From the NCBI RefSeq assembly GCF_001571325.1, contig NZ_BCTO01000027.1:62001-126000 (forward strand): DNA of 64,000 nt, given 5' to 3'. The position numbers and the translations under genes are program-made. This DNA is from Delftia tsuruhatensis NBRC 16741. Lineage in GTDB: Bacteria; Pseudomonadota; Gammaproteobacteria; Burkholderiales; Burkholderiaceae_C. Of the stretch, positions 8,337 to 16,889 are shown piece after piece (position 1 is the stretch's first letter; every line of letters starts with the position of its first letter). Below the pieces are notes generated by a model that was not told the DNA's origin, did no database searches, and saw only the letters and a program-made list of their open reading frames with translations.

Positions 8337-9818
8337 TCAATCGACGTTGGAGCCCAGCTGCATGTCCTTGTACTGCACGATGTGCGTGCCCTTGACCAGG
8401 CGGTAGCCGCCCCAGATCAGCAGGAACAGCGGCAGGCCGATGTAGGTGGCGACCACGCCGGTCCAGTCGATGCGGTCTGCCATGAAGGCCTCGTAGTTCT
8501 GGCCCAGCGTGATCACCATGCACAGCACGAAGGCGAAGATGGGGCCGAACGGGAACCACGATGCACGGTAGGGCAGCCGGTTCAGGTCCAGGCCCTGGGC
8601 CTCGTAGCCCTTGCGGAAGCGGTAGTGGCTGATGGCGATGCCCAGCCAGGCGATGAAGCCCGTCATGCCCGACAGATTCAGCAGCCAGATGTAGACCAGC
8701 TGGGGGCTGAAGATGTTGGTCAGAAAGCACAGCGCAGCCACGACCGTGGTGGCCAGCAGGGCCATCGTGGGCACGCCGCGCTTGTTGACGTACGAGAACA
8801 TGCGCGGCGCCATGCGCTGGCAGGCCAGCGTGTAGAGCATGCGCGTGGAGGCGTACATGCCGGAGTTGCCGGCCGACAGCACCGAGGTCAGCACCACGGC
8901 GTTCATCACGGCGGCGGCCGACAGCAGGCCCGCGCGCTCGAAGACCAGGGTGAAGGGGCTCACGCTGATGTCGCCCAGGTCGTTCTTGAGCAGTTGCGGA
9001 TCGGTGTAGGGGATCAGCAGGCTGATGACCAGGATGGCCAGGACGTAGAACAGCAAAATGCGCCAGAACACCTGGCGCACGGCGCGGGGCACGTTCTTGG
9101 CGGGGTTCTCGGATTCGCCAGCGGCAATGCCGATCAGCTCCGTGCCCTGGAAGGAAAAGCCCACGATCATGGCCACGCCGATCAGCGCCGAGAAACCGCC
9201 TGCAAAGGGCGCATCGCCCTGGCTCCACAGGGCAAAGTTGCCCCAGACGCCTTCAGGCGCGCCGCCCCGCACGATGCCCAGGATCATGAGCACGCCCACG
9301 CCGATGAAGAGGATGACGGTGGTCACCTTGATGGCGGCGAACCAGTACTCGGCCTCGCCGAAGCCTTTGACCGAGATGGCGTTGAGGCCGAACATGATGG
9401 CCAGGAACAGGGCGCTCCACAGCATGCCGTTGCCGTCGGGGAACCAGTAGGCCATGACCAGCTGGGCGGCCACCAGGTCCACGGCAATGGTGACGGCCCA
9501 GTTGTACCAGTAGTTCCAGCCCAGCGCGAAGCCGAAGCCTTCGTCCACATAGCGCGCACCGTAGGTGGCGAACGAGCCCGAGACGGGCAGGTTCGCGGCC
9601 ATTTCGCCGAGGCTGGTCATGAGGAAGTAGACCATCAGGCCCACGATCATGTAGGCCAGCAGGGCGCCGCCGGGGCCGGCCTGCGAGATGGTGGCGCCCG
9701 AGGCAACGAAGAGGCCGGTGCCGATGGAGCCGCCGATGGCGATCATGGACAGATGCCGCGCCTTGAGTTCGCGCCTGAGCGCGGTGGGAGCGGCATTCTT
9801 GGAGTTGTCTGCTGCCAT
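8337..9818 (-). CDS. lysP: Lysine-specific permease
   Basis: 493 residues of the APC amino acid permease family with about twelve membrane helices. It is strikingly close to Escherichia coli LysP as I recall it: LRRELKARHL, AIGGSIGTGLFVASGATI, GFGFALGWNYWYNWAVTIAV, SFQGTELIGIAAGESENPAK and VRQVFWRILLFYVLAILVIS are near-identical. LysP imports L-lysine with protons across the inner membrane. Start at ATG 9818; an upstream in-frame ATG at 9896 would add a low-complexity leader. It is a single gene convergent with the VOC cluster. Confidence 0.9.
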   Translation of the reverse strand: MAADNSKNAAPTALRRELKARHLSMIAIGGSIGTGLFVASGATISQAGPGGALLAYMIVGLMVYFLMTSLGEMAANLPVSGSFATYGARYVDEGFGFALGWNYWYNWAVTIAVDLVAAQLVMAYWFPDGNGMLWSALFLAIMFGLNAISVKGFGEAEYWFAAIKVTTVILFIGVGVLMILGIVRGGAPEGVWGNFALWSQGDAPFAGGFSALIGVAMIVGFSFQGTELIGIAAGESENPAKNVPRAVRQVFWRILLFYVLAILVISLLIPYTDPQLLKNDLGDISVSPFTLVFERAGLLSAAAVMNAVVLTSVLSAGNSGMYASTRMLYTLACQRMAPRMFSYVNKRGVPTMALLATTVVAALCFLTNIFSPQLVYIWLLNLSGMTGFIAWLGIAISHYRFRKGYEAQGLDLNRLPYRASWFPFGPIFAFVLCMVITLGQNYEAFMADRIDWTGVVATYIGLPLFLLIWGGYRLVKGTHIVQYKDMQLGSNVD

Positions 9819-10073
9819 GGATGTGTCGATTGGTGGATCAGATCCCGCGCGGCCGCTGGCCGGCGCGGGGGCAGGAATGCAAAACAGGAAAAACAAAAGA
9901 GCCGCTGTGTCGCGGCCCCATCAAGGTGCATGCACCACGAAAAGGCGTGATTGTCCGAGAACGCTGCCATCGTGGAAAGGCAGGAGTTTAATCCCCCTTC
10001 ACCCACATAAGCGGAACTGAATCCGATCCCACTGTGTGCATGGCGCCACGCCGTCTGCGGCCCGCCTGCCTGC

Positions 10074-10964
10074 CTACCACTGTGTCTGCGCCAGCAGCAG
10101 CTGGGCCAGTGCCTTGATGCGCGGCGAGGCCTGGCGCGTGCGCGGGTAGACCAGGGACAGTTCGCGGGCGCGGCCCTCGTGCTGGGGCAGCAGCCGCACC
10201 AGCCGGCCCGCCTGCAGGTGCTCGCGCACCGCGAACTCCATGACCTGGGCTACGCCCAGGCCGCCCAGCGAGCCTTCCACCAGCGGGTCGCCGCTGTCGA
10301 AGGTCACGGTCTGCGGCGCAGGCCATTCCAGCATCTCGCCATTGCCCGCCAGGAACTGCCAGGGCACGCGCCGGCCCAGGTAGTGGTTGTAGACGGCCAT
10401 GCAGCTGTGCTGCGCCAGCTCCTGCAGCGTCTGCGGCGTGCCGCGCGCCGCCAGGTAGGCGGGTGAGGCCACGGTCACCCAGCGCAGCGGCGGCAGGGCG
10501 CGGGCGATCATGCGGCTGTCTGCCAGCGGGCCTATGCGCACGGCCGCGTCAAAGCCTTCCTCCACCATGTCCACCAGGCGGTCGGTGAAGCTGGTGTCGA
10601 TCTGCAATTGCGGATGCTCGCGCAGCAACTGCCCCAGCAGCGGCACCAGCACGATGCGGCCCAGCATGGACGGCGCCGTCATGCGCAGCACGCCGCTGGG
10701 CGCGCAGCGCCGGTCGCTGACCAGCTGGCGCGCCTCCTCCAGCCCGGCGATCAGCGGGGCGCAGCGGTCCACCAGCGCGCAGCCGTCTGGCGTGAGCGAC
10801 ACGCTGCGCGTATTGCGGTGCAGCAGCCGCGTGCCCAGGTCTTTCTCCAGCTGCGCCACGGCGCGCGATATGCGGGACTGGCTGGTGCCCAGCAGGCTTG
10901 CCGCCTGGGTGAAGCTGCGGCTTTCGGCCACCTTGATGAGCAATTGAACGGCGTTGAGGTCCAT
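10074..10964 (-). CDS. LysR-family transcriptional regulator
   Basis: 296 residues. The N-terminal helix-turn-helix (MDLNAVQLLIKVAESRSFTQ, then GTSQSRISRAVAQLEKDLGT) and the RNTRSVSLTPDG wing place it in the subgroup of LysR proteins that often control drug efflux or aldehyde genes. It is divergent from the MFS exporter at 11056 with 91 bp between them, the classic arrangement for a LysR gene and its target. The shared region is A+T-rich and holds TGCATAAG and ATGCATTA elements that could be part of the operator. Confidence 0.87.
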   Translation of the reverse strand: MDLNAVQLLIKVAESRSFTQAASLLGTSQSRISRAVAQLEKDLGTRLLHRNTRSVSLTPDGCALVDRCAPLIAGLEEARQLVSDRRCAPSGVLRMTAPSMLGRIVLVPLLGQLLREHPQLQIDTSFTDRLVDMVEEGFDAAVRIGPLADSRMIARALPPLRWVTVASPAYLAARGTPQTLQELAQHSCMAVYNHYLGRRVPWQFLAGNGEMLEWPAPQTVTFDSGDPLVEGSLGGLGVAQVMEFAVREHLQAGRLVRLLPQHEGRARELSLVYPRTRQASPRIKALAQLLLAQTQW

Positions 10965-11055
10965 GGCGATGGCAAGTTTGATTGATTCGATTTTGCATAA
11001 GAAAAATGAATATCTGATGTTTATCTTCAGAAATGCATTAATTAGGATCGCTCCC

Positions 11056-12495
11056 ATGCTTGTGAACGACTCCCCCGCTGGCGCCCTGCGCCACCCGCGC
11101 GCCGCGCTGGCGCTGCTGTCCCTGTCCCAGTTGCTGATTGCGCTGGATGCCACCATCGTCTTCGTCGCGCTCGACGCCATGGGCCAGCAGCTGCAGATGG
11201 ATGCGCACCACCTGCAATGGGTGGTCAGTGCCTACAGCGTGGCCTTTGGCGGCTGCCTGCTGCTGGGCGGGCGCTGTGCGGACCTGCTGGGCAAGCGGCG
11301 CATGTATGTGGCGGGGATGGCGCTGTTCGGCCTGGCCTCGCTGGTCGGCGGCTTCGCCTCCCAGCCCTGGCAACTGGTGCTGGGCCGCGCAGGGCAGGGC
11401 GTGGCAGGGGCGTTGCTGTTTCCGGCCACGCTGTCGCTGATCAATACCTTGTATGCGGCCGGGCCCGAGCGCAACCGCGCCCTGGCCGTGTGGAGCATGG
11501 CGTCGGCCGGCGGGCTGGCGGCCGGCGCGCTGCTGGGCTGGAACTGGGTGCTGTGGGTGCTGGTGCCCGTGGCCTGGCCGTGTGCCATGGCGGCGCTGCG
11601 CTTTCTGCCGCCCTCGGCCCGTACCGGGCGTGCCGCACCGGGCCAGGGCTTTGATCTGGCCGGTTGCCTGAGCGTGACCGTGGGCAGCAGCCTGCTGGTG
11701 ACGGCCCTGGTGCAAGGCCCTGAATGGGGTTTTGCCAGCGCCGCCACGCTGGGGACGCTGGCCGTGGCCATGGCGGCGCTGGTCCTGTTCTGGCGCATCG
11801 AGGCGCGCATCGCCTCGCCGCTGATGCCGCTGTCCCTGCTGCGCGTGCCCAGCCTGCGCTCGGCCATGCTGCTGACCATGATCTTCATGAGCAGCTTTGG
11901 CGTGCAGTACTACTTTCTGGCGCTGTATTTCCAGCAGATCTACGGCTGGAGCCCGCTGCAGGCCGGCCTGGCCTTCCTGCTGCCCACGGCGGTCTGCACG
12001 CTGGGCATCCGCTGGGCCGAACACTGGCTGCACCGCTCCACGCCGCGCACCGTGCTCATGGGCGGCTGGGCCGCAGGCACCCTCGGCCTGGCCTACATGG
12101 CCTGGGCACTGCCGCTGGGCGGCAGCTATGTCTGGCTGGTGCCGGGCTTTGTGGTGCTCAGCCTGGGCCAGGGCGCCAGCTGGACCGCCATGTGGGTGGT
12201 CGCCGGCCAGGGCGTGGCGGCTGCGCAGCAGGGCGTGGCCTCGGGCATTGCGGCCACGGCCCAGCAGGTGGGCGCAGCAATGGGGCTGGCCCTGCTGGTG
12301 ATGGTGGCCACCGCGCCGCTGGCCGGAATCACGGCGCCCGATGCGCTGCGCGAGGCCACCGCCCGGGGGCTGCAGCAGGCCGAATGGGGTGCCGCGCTGA
12401 TCGCGCTGCTGGGGTGGGTGGTGTCGGCGGCCATGCGCCGCGCACCGGCAATCCAGGCCGTGCCGGGCGCGGAGCAGCCTGCCTGCTCGCCTTGA
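11056..12495 (+). CDS. MFS multidrug-type exporter (DHA2 family)
   Basis: About 479 residues with roughly fourteen membrane helices. Motif C-like and antiporter signatures typical of the DHA2 group are visible: [20 protein letters not shown] in helix 1, [18 protein letters not shown] after helix 2 (motif A, GxxxDxxGKRR), and [17 protein letters not shown]. These proteins export drugs or toxic metabolites with protons. The ATG at 11056 has AGGA about 9 nt upstream. The divergent LysR gene is the probable regulator. The substrate is unknown. Confidence 0.87.
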   Translation: MLVNDSPAGALRHPRAALALLSLSQLLIALDATIVFVALDAMGQQLQMDAHHLQWVVSAYSVAFGGCLLLGGRCADLLGKRRMYVAGMALFGLASLVGGFASQPWQLVLGRAGQGVAGALLFPATLSLINTLYAAGPERNRALAVWSMASAGGLAAGALLGWNWVLWVLVPVAWPCAMAALRFLPPSARTGRAAPGQGFDLAGCLSVTVGSSLLVTALVQGPEWGFASAATLGTLAVAMAALVLFWRIEARIASPLMPLSLLRVPSLRSAMLLTMIFMSSFGVQYYFLALYFQQIYGWSPLQAGLAFLLPTAVCTLGIRWAEHWLHRSTPRTVLMGGWAAGTLGLAYMAWALPLGGSYVWLVPGFVVLSLGQGASWTAMWVVAGQGVAAAQQGVASGIAATAQQVGAAMGLALLVMVATAPLAGITAPDALREATARGLQQAEWGAALIALLGWVVSAAMRRAPAIQAVPGAEQPACSP

Positions 12496-12555
12496 GGTCA
12501 CTGGCCCGCAGTTACCATCTGCGGCTGCTTTGCACACCCCTCACCACCAACCCAC

Positions 12556-13368
12556 ATGGCAGAAACGAGCATCTCCAGCGACTGGGTCCGGCATTCGCTG
12601 CTGGGCGCAGGCCTGGAGCGCATCGAGGCCTACTTCGGCGGGCACGGCTACGCGCCCCACAGGCACGACACCTACGCGCTGGGCCTGACGCTGTCCGGCG
12701 TGCAGAGCTTTGCCTACCGCCGCAGCCAGCGGCACAGCCTGCCGGGCGGTGCCATGGTGCTGCATCCCGATGAATTGCATGACGGCCACGCGGGCACCGA
12801 CGCGGGCTTTCGCTACCGCATGGTCTATGTGGAGCCGGCCCTGATCCAGCAGGTGCTGGGCGGCAGGCCCTTGCCTTTCGTCGAGGGAGGACTTTCGGCT
12901 GATCCCCGGCTCAAGGCTGCGCTGCTGCCCTTGCTGCAATGCCTGGACGAGGACCTTGAGCCGCTGGCACGCGACGATGCCCTCTACGACCTGGCGCTGG
13001 CCCTGGAGGCCGTGGCCGGTCGGCGCAAGCTCAGGCGTCTGCCGGACCTGGTGGCCGTGGAGCGCGCCCGCGCCTGCATCCATGATTCGCTGGAGCAGGG
13101 CGTAACCCTGGAGGCGCTGTCCCAGGCCAGCGGCCTGGACCGCTGGCGATTGTGCCGGGATTTCCGCGCGCTCTACGGCACCAGCCCCTACCGCTACCTG
13201 AGCATGCGCCGGCTGGACACCGTGCGGCGCCTGCTGCTGGCGGGGCAGCCCGTGGCCGAGGCTGCCCTGCAAGCCGGGTTCTTCGACCAGAGCCACATGG
13301 CACGCCAGTTCGCCATGGCCTATGGCGTGCCGCCCGCACGCTGGCTCAGGCGCCTGGGCGCGGCCTGA
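12556..13368 (+). CDS. AraC-family transcriptional regulator with cupin sensor domain
   Basis: 270 residues. The N-terminal cupin-like effector domain (YAPHRHDTYALGLTLSGVQS, then MVLHPDELHDGHAG) and the C-terminal double helix-turn-helix (EALSQASGLDRWRLCRDFRA, then AEAALQAGFFDQSHMARQFA) are both complete. Proteins of this type often sit beside amino acid exporters or detoxification genes. The cupin gene at 13445 follows in the same direction with a perfect 14-bp palindrome in the gap, so the two are likely functionally linked. Confidence 0.87.
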   Translation: MAETSISSDWVRHSLLGAGLERIEAYFGGHGYAPHRHDTYALGLTLSGVQSFAYRRSQRHSLPGGAMVLHPDELHDGHAGTDAGFRYRMVYVEPALIQQVLGGRPLPFVEGGLSADPRLKAALLPLLQCLDEDLEPLARDDALYDLALALEAVAGRRKLRRLPDLVAVERARACIHDSLEQGVTLEALSQASGLDRWRLCRDFRALYGTSPYRYLSMRRLDTVRRLLLAGQPVAEAALQAGFFDQSHMARQFAMAYGVPPARWLRRLGAA

Positions 13369-13370
13369 GC

Positions 13371-13384
13371 TGCACGATCGTGCA
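13371..13384. promoter_or_regulatory. Perfect 14-bp palindrome, possible operator
   Basis: TGCACGATCGTGCA starts 2 bp after the AraC gene stop and lies about 60 bp before the cupin gene. It is a candidate binding site for an unidentified dimeric regulator or a small hairpin; nothing in the sequence decides between these. Confidence 0.35.
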
Positions 13385-13444
13385 AGACCGCAGGGAAGGC
13401 GCTTCCTAGCATGGAGGCTTCACACGCTTTCATAAGGTCTGCCC

Positions 13445-13831
13445 ATGACGTTCCCCGTTGAAAACCGCCCCTGCGAGGCCATCAACTTCCCCGACAAATT
13501 CAGCCGCTTCACCGGCCAGTGGAGCCCCCGCGTCGTTGCCGAAATGAACGACTACCAATTCAAGATCGTGCGCGTGCAGGGCGAGTTCATCTGGCACTCG
13601 CATGCCGAAACGGATGAAGCCTTCCTGGTGCTGGATGGCGAGCTGCGCATCGACTTCCGTGATGGCCATGTGCTGCTGCGTCAGGGCGAGCTGTACGTGG
13701 TCCCCAAAGGCACGGAGCACAAGCCCAGCGCCGAGCGGGAAGCCCGCCTCCTGCTGATCGAGCCGCGCGGTGTGCTGAACACCGGGGAGGAAGGCGGCGA
13801 GAGGACGGCGTCCAACGATGTGTGGGTTTAG
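13445..13831 (+). CDS. Cupin-domain protein
   Basis: 128 residues, a single cupin barrel. Motif 1 (WHSHAETDEAFLVLDGELRI) and motif 2 (LRQGELYVVPKGTEHKP) provide the usual His, His, Glu, His metal ligands. Small cupins of this sort may be enzymes or metabolite-binding proteins; the sequence does not say which. AAGG lies about 8 nt before the ATG. It follows an AraC-family gene whose sensor is also a cupin. Confidence 0.8.
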   Translation: MTFPVENRPCEAINFPDKFSRFTGQWSPRVVAEMNDYQFKIVRVQGEFIWHSHAETDEAFLVLDGELRIDFRDGHVLLRQGELYVVPKGTEHKPSAEREARLLLIEPRGVLNTGEEGGERTASNDVWV

Positions 13832-13869
13832 CGGGCTGGCGGTTGGCTGTCGCCGGGATGGCCGGCCAG

Positions 13870-14814
13870 CTAGAGAATGTCGCGCTCCCACTTCTGCGTT
13901 CCGTGCAGGCGGCGCGCCAGGCTGTCGATGCGCCACTGTCCCGCCTTGCGATGTACGGAGAAGCGGTGTTCGTATGCCATGGACTCGCTGGCGCGAAGAA
14001 CGATGAGTTCCATTCTCGATGCGGATTGCTGGGTCACCGACAGCAGCAGGTCTTGCGCGGAGTGGTGGGTGGGTGTGCCAAAAGAGCTGTGGGCGTAGGC
14101 GCGCGGCTTGGAGGTGCAGTACTTGGCCACGATGTCCAGTTGCTCTGCCCAGAACTCAGGCGCGGCTGCGGATGCGGATGCGGATGCGGCGTGCCTGGCG
14201 ACGCCTTTGCGTTCCCAGGCTTCCATGGCCAGGATGTAGGCGCGAACCACTCGTTCAGGCGTCTGCGTTTCGGTGCCCGGTGGTGTCTCTGGCCAATCCT
14301 GAGCCTGCGGTGCTGCAGGCGGCGGCGGGCTGGCGCTGCCAGACCTCTCCAGCAGTGCCATGACCTGCGTATGTCCCTTGGCCCGGGCCAGCGCCCAGGC
14401 GTTTTCCTGGCGAAAATCCAGCGGTGCGGGATCGGCACCTGCCTCCAGAAGCAAGGCCACCAGTTCCGTATGGCCGGCCTGCGCGGCGCTCATCAGTGCC
14501 GTGCGGCCCAGCTCGGGCGAGGCGATTTCGATGTCGGCATTGTGCGAGAGCAGCATTGCAGCGATGGCCGCATCGCCCAGGCTCGCCGCCCAGGCCAATG
14601 CCGTGCTTCCAAGCGCCTTGCATTGCAGGTTGAGCGATGCTCCGTGGCGCAGCAGGGCGGCCACGGCCTGCGGCTGCCGCTGGATGCTGGCCTCGATCAG
14701 TGCCGTCCTGCCGGTTCCCTTGTGGCGCCAATCTATGTCTGCGCCGCGGGCCAACTGGGCATCGATTGCAGCGACATCACCGGCACTTGCGGCCTTGAAA
14801 AGGAGATGGGACAT
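13870..14814 (-). CDS. Ankyrin-repeat protein with NTF2-like C-terminal domain
   Basis: About 314 residues. Residues 1-155 hold four to five ankyrin repeats (for example GRTALIEASIQRQPQAVAAL and GRTALMSAAQAGHTELVALL). A Pro/Ala-rich linker with an Ala-Ser stretch follows, encoded by three tandem GCGGAT hexamers at 14168-14185. The last ~110 residues (from ERVVRAYILAMEAWERKG) resemble an NTF2-fold domain of the kind seen in immunity proteins. No signal peptide, so probably cytoplasmic. No toxin gene is adjacent, and the immunity idea is inference. Start at ATG 14814; ATG 14838 is an alternative. Confidence 0.72.
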   Translation of the reverse strand: MSHLLFKAASAGDVAAIDAQLARGADIDWRHKGTGRTALIEASIQRQPQAVAALLRHGASLNLQCKALGSTALAWAASLGDAAIAAMLLSHNADIEIASPELGRTALMSAAQAGHTELVALLLEAGADPAPLDFRQENAWALARAKGHTQVMALLERSGSASPPPPAAPQAQDWPETPPGTETQTPERVVRAYILAMEAWERKGVARHAASASASAAAPEFWAEQLDIVAKYCTSKPRAYAHSSFGTPTHHSAQDLLLSVTQQSASRMELIVLRASESMAYEHRFSVHRKAGQWRIDSLARRLHGTQKWERDIL

Positions 14815-14860
14815 GGGGGATCGGCTTTCTGAAGTCAAAAGGCCAGGGCAGGGGCCGTGA

Positions 14861-14884
14861 AAAAGGGCGCCGCAGCGCCCTTTT
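14861..14884 (-). terminator. Intrinsic terminator of the TrpX-type ABC operon
   Basis: AAAAGGGCGC and GCGCCCTTTT pair around a 4-nt loop, and a run of five Ts follows in the minus direction. It lies 32 bp after the stop of the ATPase gene. It may also work in the plus direction. Confidence 0.85.
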
Positions 14885-14916
14885 ATCTTATGCGGGCTGT
14901 TTCAGCCCAGTTCAGC

Positions 14917-15711
14917 TCAGCCCAGCAGCAGCGCGTCGTCTGCCAGCTTTTCGCCGCGCACTTTCTCGAACATTTGCAGCAGGTCGGGCACGTCCATGCG
15001 GGCGCGTTCCTCGCCGCTGACGTCGAGCACCACCTGGCCCTGGTGCAGCATCACCGTGCGCTCGCCCACGTCCAGCGCCTGGCGCATGCTGTGGGTGACC
15101 ATCATGGTGGTGAGCTTGGCCTCGGAGACGATGCGCGCCGTCAGCTGCAGCACGAAGTCGGCCGTGCGCGGGTCGAGCGCGGCGGTGTGCTCGTCCAGCA
15201 GCAGGATGCGCGAAGGCTGCAGCGCCGCCATCAGCAGGCTCACGGCCTGGCGCTGGCCGCCCGACAGCAGGCCGATGCGGTCGGTCAGGCGGTTTTCCAG
15301 GCCCAGGCCCAGGATGGACAGGCGCTCGCGGAAGTTGTCGCGCATCTCGGCCTTGACGGCGCGGCTCAGGCGGCGGAAGGTGCCGCGGCGCTGGGCCAGG
15401 GCCATGTTTTCCTCGATGGTCAGGTCCTCGCAGGTGCCCGCCATGGGGTCCTGGAAGACGCGGGCCACGCGCTCGGAACGTGCCCACACGGGCAGGCGCG
15501 TCATGTCCTGGCCGGCGATCTCGATGCGGCCCTTGTCCACGGACAGGTCGCCCGAGACGGCGTTCAGGAAGGTGGACTTGCCGGCGCCGTTGGAGCCGAT
15601 GACGGTGACGAACTGGCCGTCGGGAATGTCCAGCGACATGCCGCGCAGCGCCCGCGTTTCGATGGGCGTGCCGGGGTTGAAGGTGATTTCGAGTTGTTGT
15701 GCGCTCAGCAT
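14917..15711 (-). CDS. ABC transporter ATP-binding protein (TrpX-type system)
   Basis: 264 residues. Walker A GSNGAGKST (about residues 39-47), Q-loop region VFQDPMAGT, signature LLSGGQRQA, Walker B ILLLDEHTAALD and the switch histidine in MMVTHSMRQ are all intact. The DEHTAALDPRT variant of the D-loop is typical of the ATPases (COG1101) that pair with COG4120 permeases and COG2984 binding proteins, and both partners are encoded just upstream. It is the last gene of the operon. The gap before it holds an interspersed repeat rather than a gene. Confidence 0.88.
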   Translation of the reverse strand: MLSAQQLEITFNPGTPIETRALRGMSLDIPDGQFVTVIGSNGAGKSTFLNAVSGDLSVDKGRIEIAGQDMTRLPVWARSERVARVFQDPMAGTCEDLTIEENMALAQRRGTFRRLSRAVKAEMRDNFRERLSILGLGLENRLTDRIGLLSGGQRQAVSLLMAALQPSRILLLDEHTAALDPRTADFVLQLTARIVSEAKLTTMMVTHSMRQALDVGERTVMLHQGQVVLDVSGEERARMDVPDLLQMFEKVRGEKLADDALLLG

Positions 15712-15747
15712 GAGTGCAATCTCCGGTATTTCTTCGTTCAGTCGCTC

Positions 15748-15880
15748 AAGGCGTGGTGCTTGAACTGACGCGGTCCAAACTCAGGGACGCCTAGCAAGGG
15801 CCGCCCCGCAGCGATGGCGTCGTTCCCCTCCCTCGCGCAGCGAGTAGAGAGGGGGAAGCGGCATAGCCGCTCAGGGGGTG
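15748..15880. repeat. Interspersed repeat element (Comamonadaceae type)
   Basis: Between the permease and ATPase genes lies about 130 bp of non-coding sequence rich in small inverted repeats: CCTCCCTCG/CGAGTAGAGAGGGG-type arms and AGCGGC-ATA-GCCGCT. On the minus strand it reads ACACCCCCTGAGCGGC and onward to GGCGTCCCTGAGTTTGGA. I recognise this as a sequence dispersed through Comamonas, Acidovorax and Delftia genomes. Only one copy is in this window, so the repeat call rests on memory. It interrupts an otherwise compact operon without breaking a gene. Confidence 0.55.
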
Positions 15881-16765
15881 TCATTTCCTTTGCGCAAATT
15901 TGCGCTTCAGTTGGGGGATCACCAGGGCGACGGTCACCAGCAGCGCGGTGACAAGGTTCAGATCCTGGGCCTTGAGGCCGATGAAATCGCTGTTGAGGGC
16001 CGCTGCGATGAAGAAGCGGTACACGATGGCGCCCACCACCACGGCCAGCGTGGCCCAGACGATGCGGCGCGAAGGCAGGATGGACTCGCCCACGATCACG
16101 GCAGCCAGGCCGATGACGATGGTGCCGATGCCCATGGAAATGTCCGAGCCGCCCTGGGTCTGCACGAACAGCGCGCCGGCCAGGCCGACCAAGCCGTTGG
16201 AGATCGCCATGCCCAGCAGGATCATGGCGCCGGTGTTCACGCCCTGCGAGCGTGCCATGCGGGCGTTGGAGCCCGTGGCGCGGATGGCCAGGCCCCGCTC
16301 GGTGGCGAAGAACCAGTCCAGGCCCAGCTTGGCCAGCACGACGATGACGAACAGGATCAGCGGGCGCATCACATAGTCGGCCACGCTGTCGGGCTGCAGC
16401 AGGGTGAACAGCGTGGTCTCGTTGATCAGCGGCACGTTGGGGCCGCCCATGATGCGCAGGTTGACTGAGTACAGCCCGATCATCATCAGGATGGAGGCCA
16501 GCAGGTCCATGATCTTCAGGCGCACATTGAGCCAGCCCGTGATCAGGCCCGCGACGGCGCCAGCGGCCGTGCCGGCCAGCGTGGCCAGCCAGGGATTGGT
16601 GCCCGTGGAAATCAGGATGGCGCAGACGGCGCCGCCCAGCGGAAAGCTGCCGTCCACCGTGAGGTCGGGAAAGCGCAGCAGTCTGAACGAGATGAAGACG
16701 CCCAGCGCCACCAGGCTGAAGATCAGGCCGATCTCGACGGCACCGAGCAATGAAAAGAGGGACAT
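15881..16765 (-). CDS. ABC transporter permease (TrpX-type system, COG4120)
   Basis: 294 residues with about eight to nine membrane helices. It begins MSLFSLLGAVEIGLIFSLVA and carries RFPDLTVDGSFPLGGAVCAI and GSNARMARSQGVNTGAMILL, which are characteristic of branched-chain-like permeases of the COG4120 group. These work with a lipoprotein or periplasmic binding protein (COG2984) to import aromatic amino acids or related compounds. It is the middle gene of the minus-strand operon, 124 bp after the binding protein gene. Confidence 0.87.
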   Translation of the reverse strand: MSLFSLLGAVEIGLIFSLVALGVFISFRLLRFPDLTVDGSFPLGGAVCAILISTGTNPWLATLAGTAAGAVAGLITGWLNVRLKIMDLLASILMMIGLYSVNLRIMGGPNVPLINETTLFTLLQPDSVADYVMRPLILFVIVVLAKLGLDWFFATERGLAIRATGSNARMARSQGVNTGAMILLGMAISNGLVGLAGALFVQTQGGSDISMGIGTIVIGLAAVIVGESILPSRRIVWATLAVVVGAIVYRFFIAAALNSDFIGLKAQDLNLVTALLVTVALVIPQLKRKFAQRK

Positions 16766-16889
16766 AGGAAGAGCGACAGGCGCGTGGGAACGGAAAACGA
16801 CTTAAAAAAAGGGCAGGGCCATGTTGCCATGGCGCCTGCCACCGTGGGCGCACTGCCCGGGTTGGTCCCGGGCAGGCAAACCCCGGGTA

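Noticed and set aside
12506-12524. Small hairpin after the MFS exporter gene (CCGCAG / CTGCGG)
   Set aside because: Only six base pairs and no clear U-run, so not listed as a terminator.
11038-12537. Minus-strand open frame of 499 codons opposite the MFS exporter
   Set aside because: Composition (Gln, Arg, His, Ala) is that of an antisense shadow; the plus strand encodes a clear 14-helix transporter.
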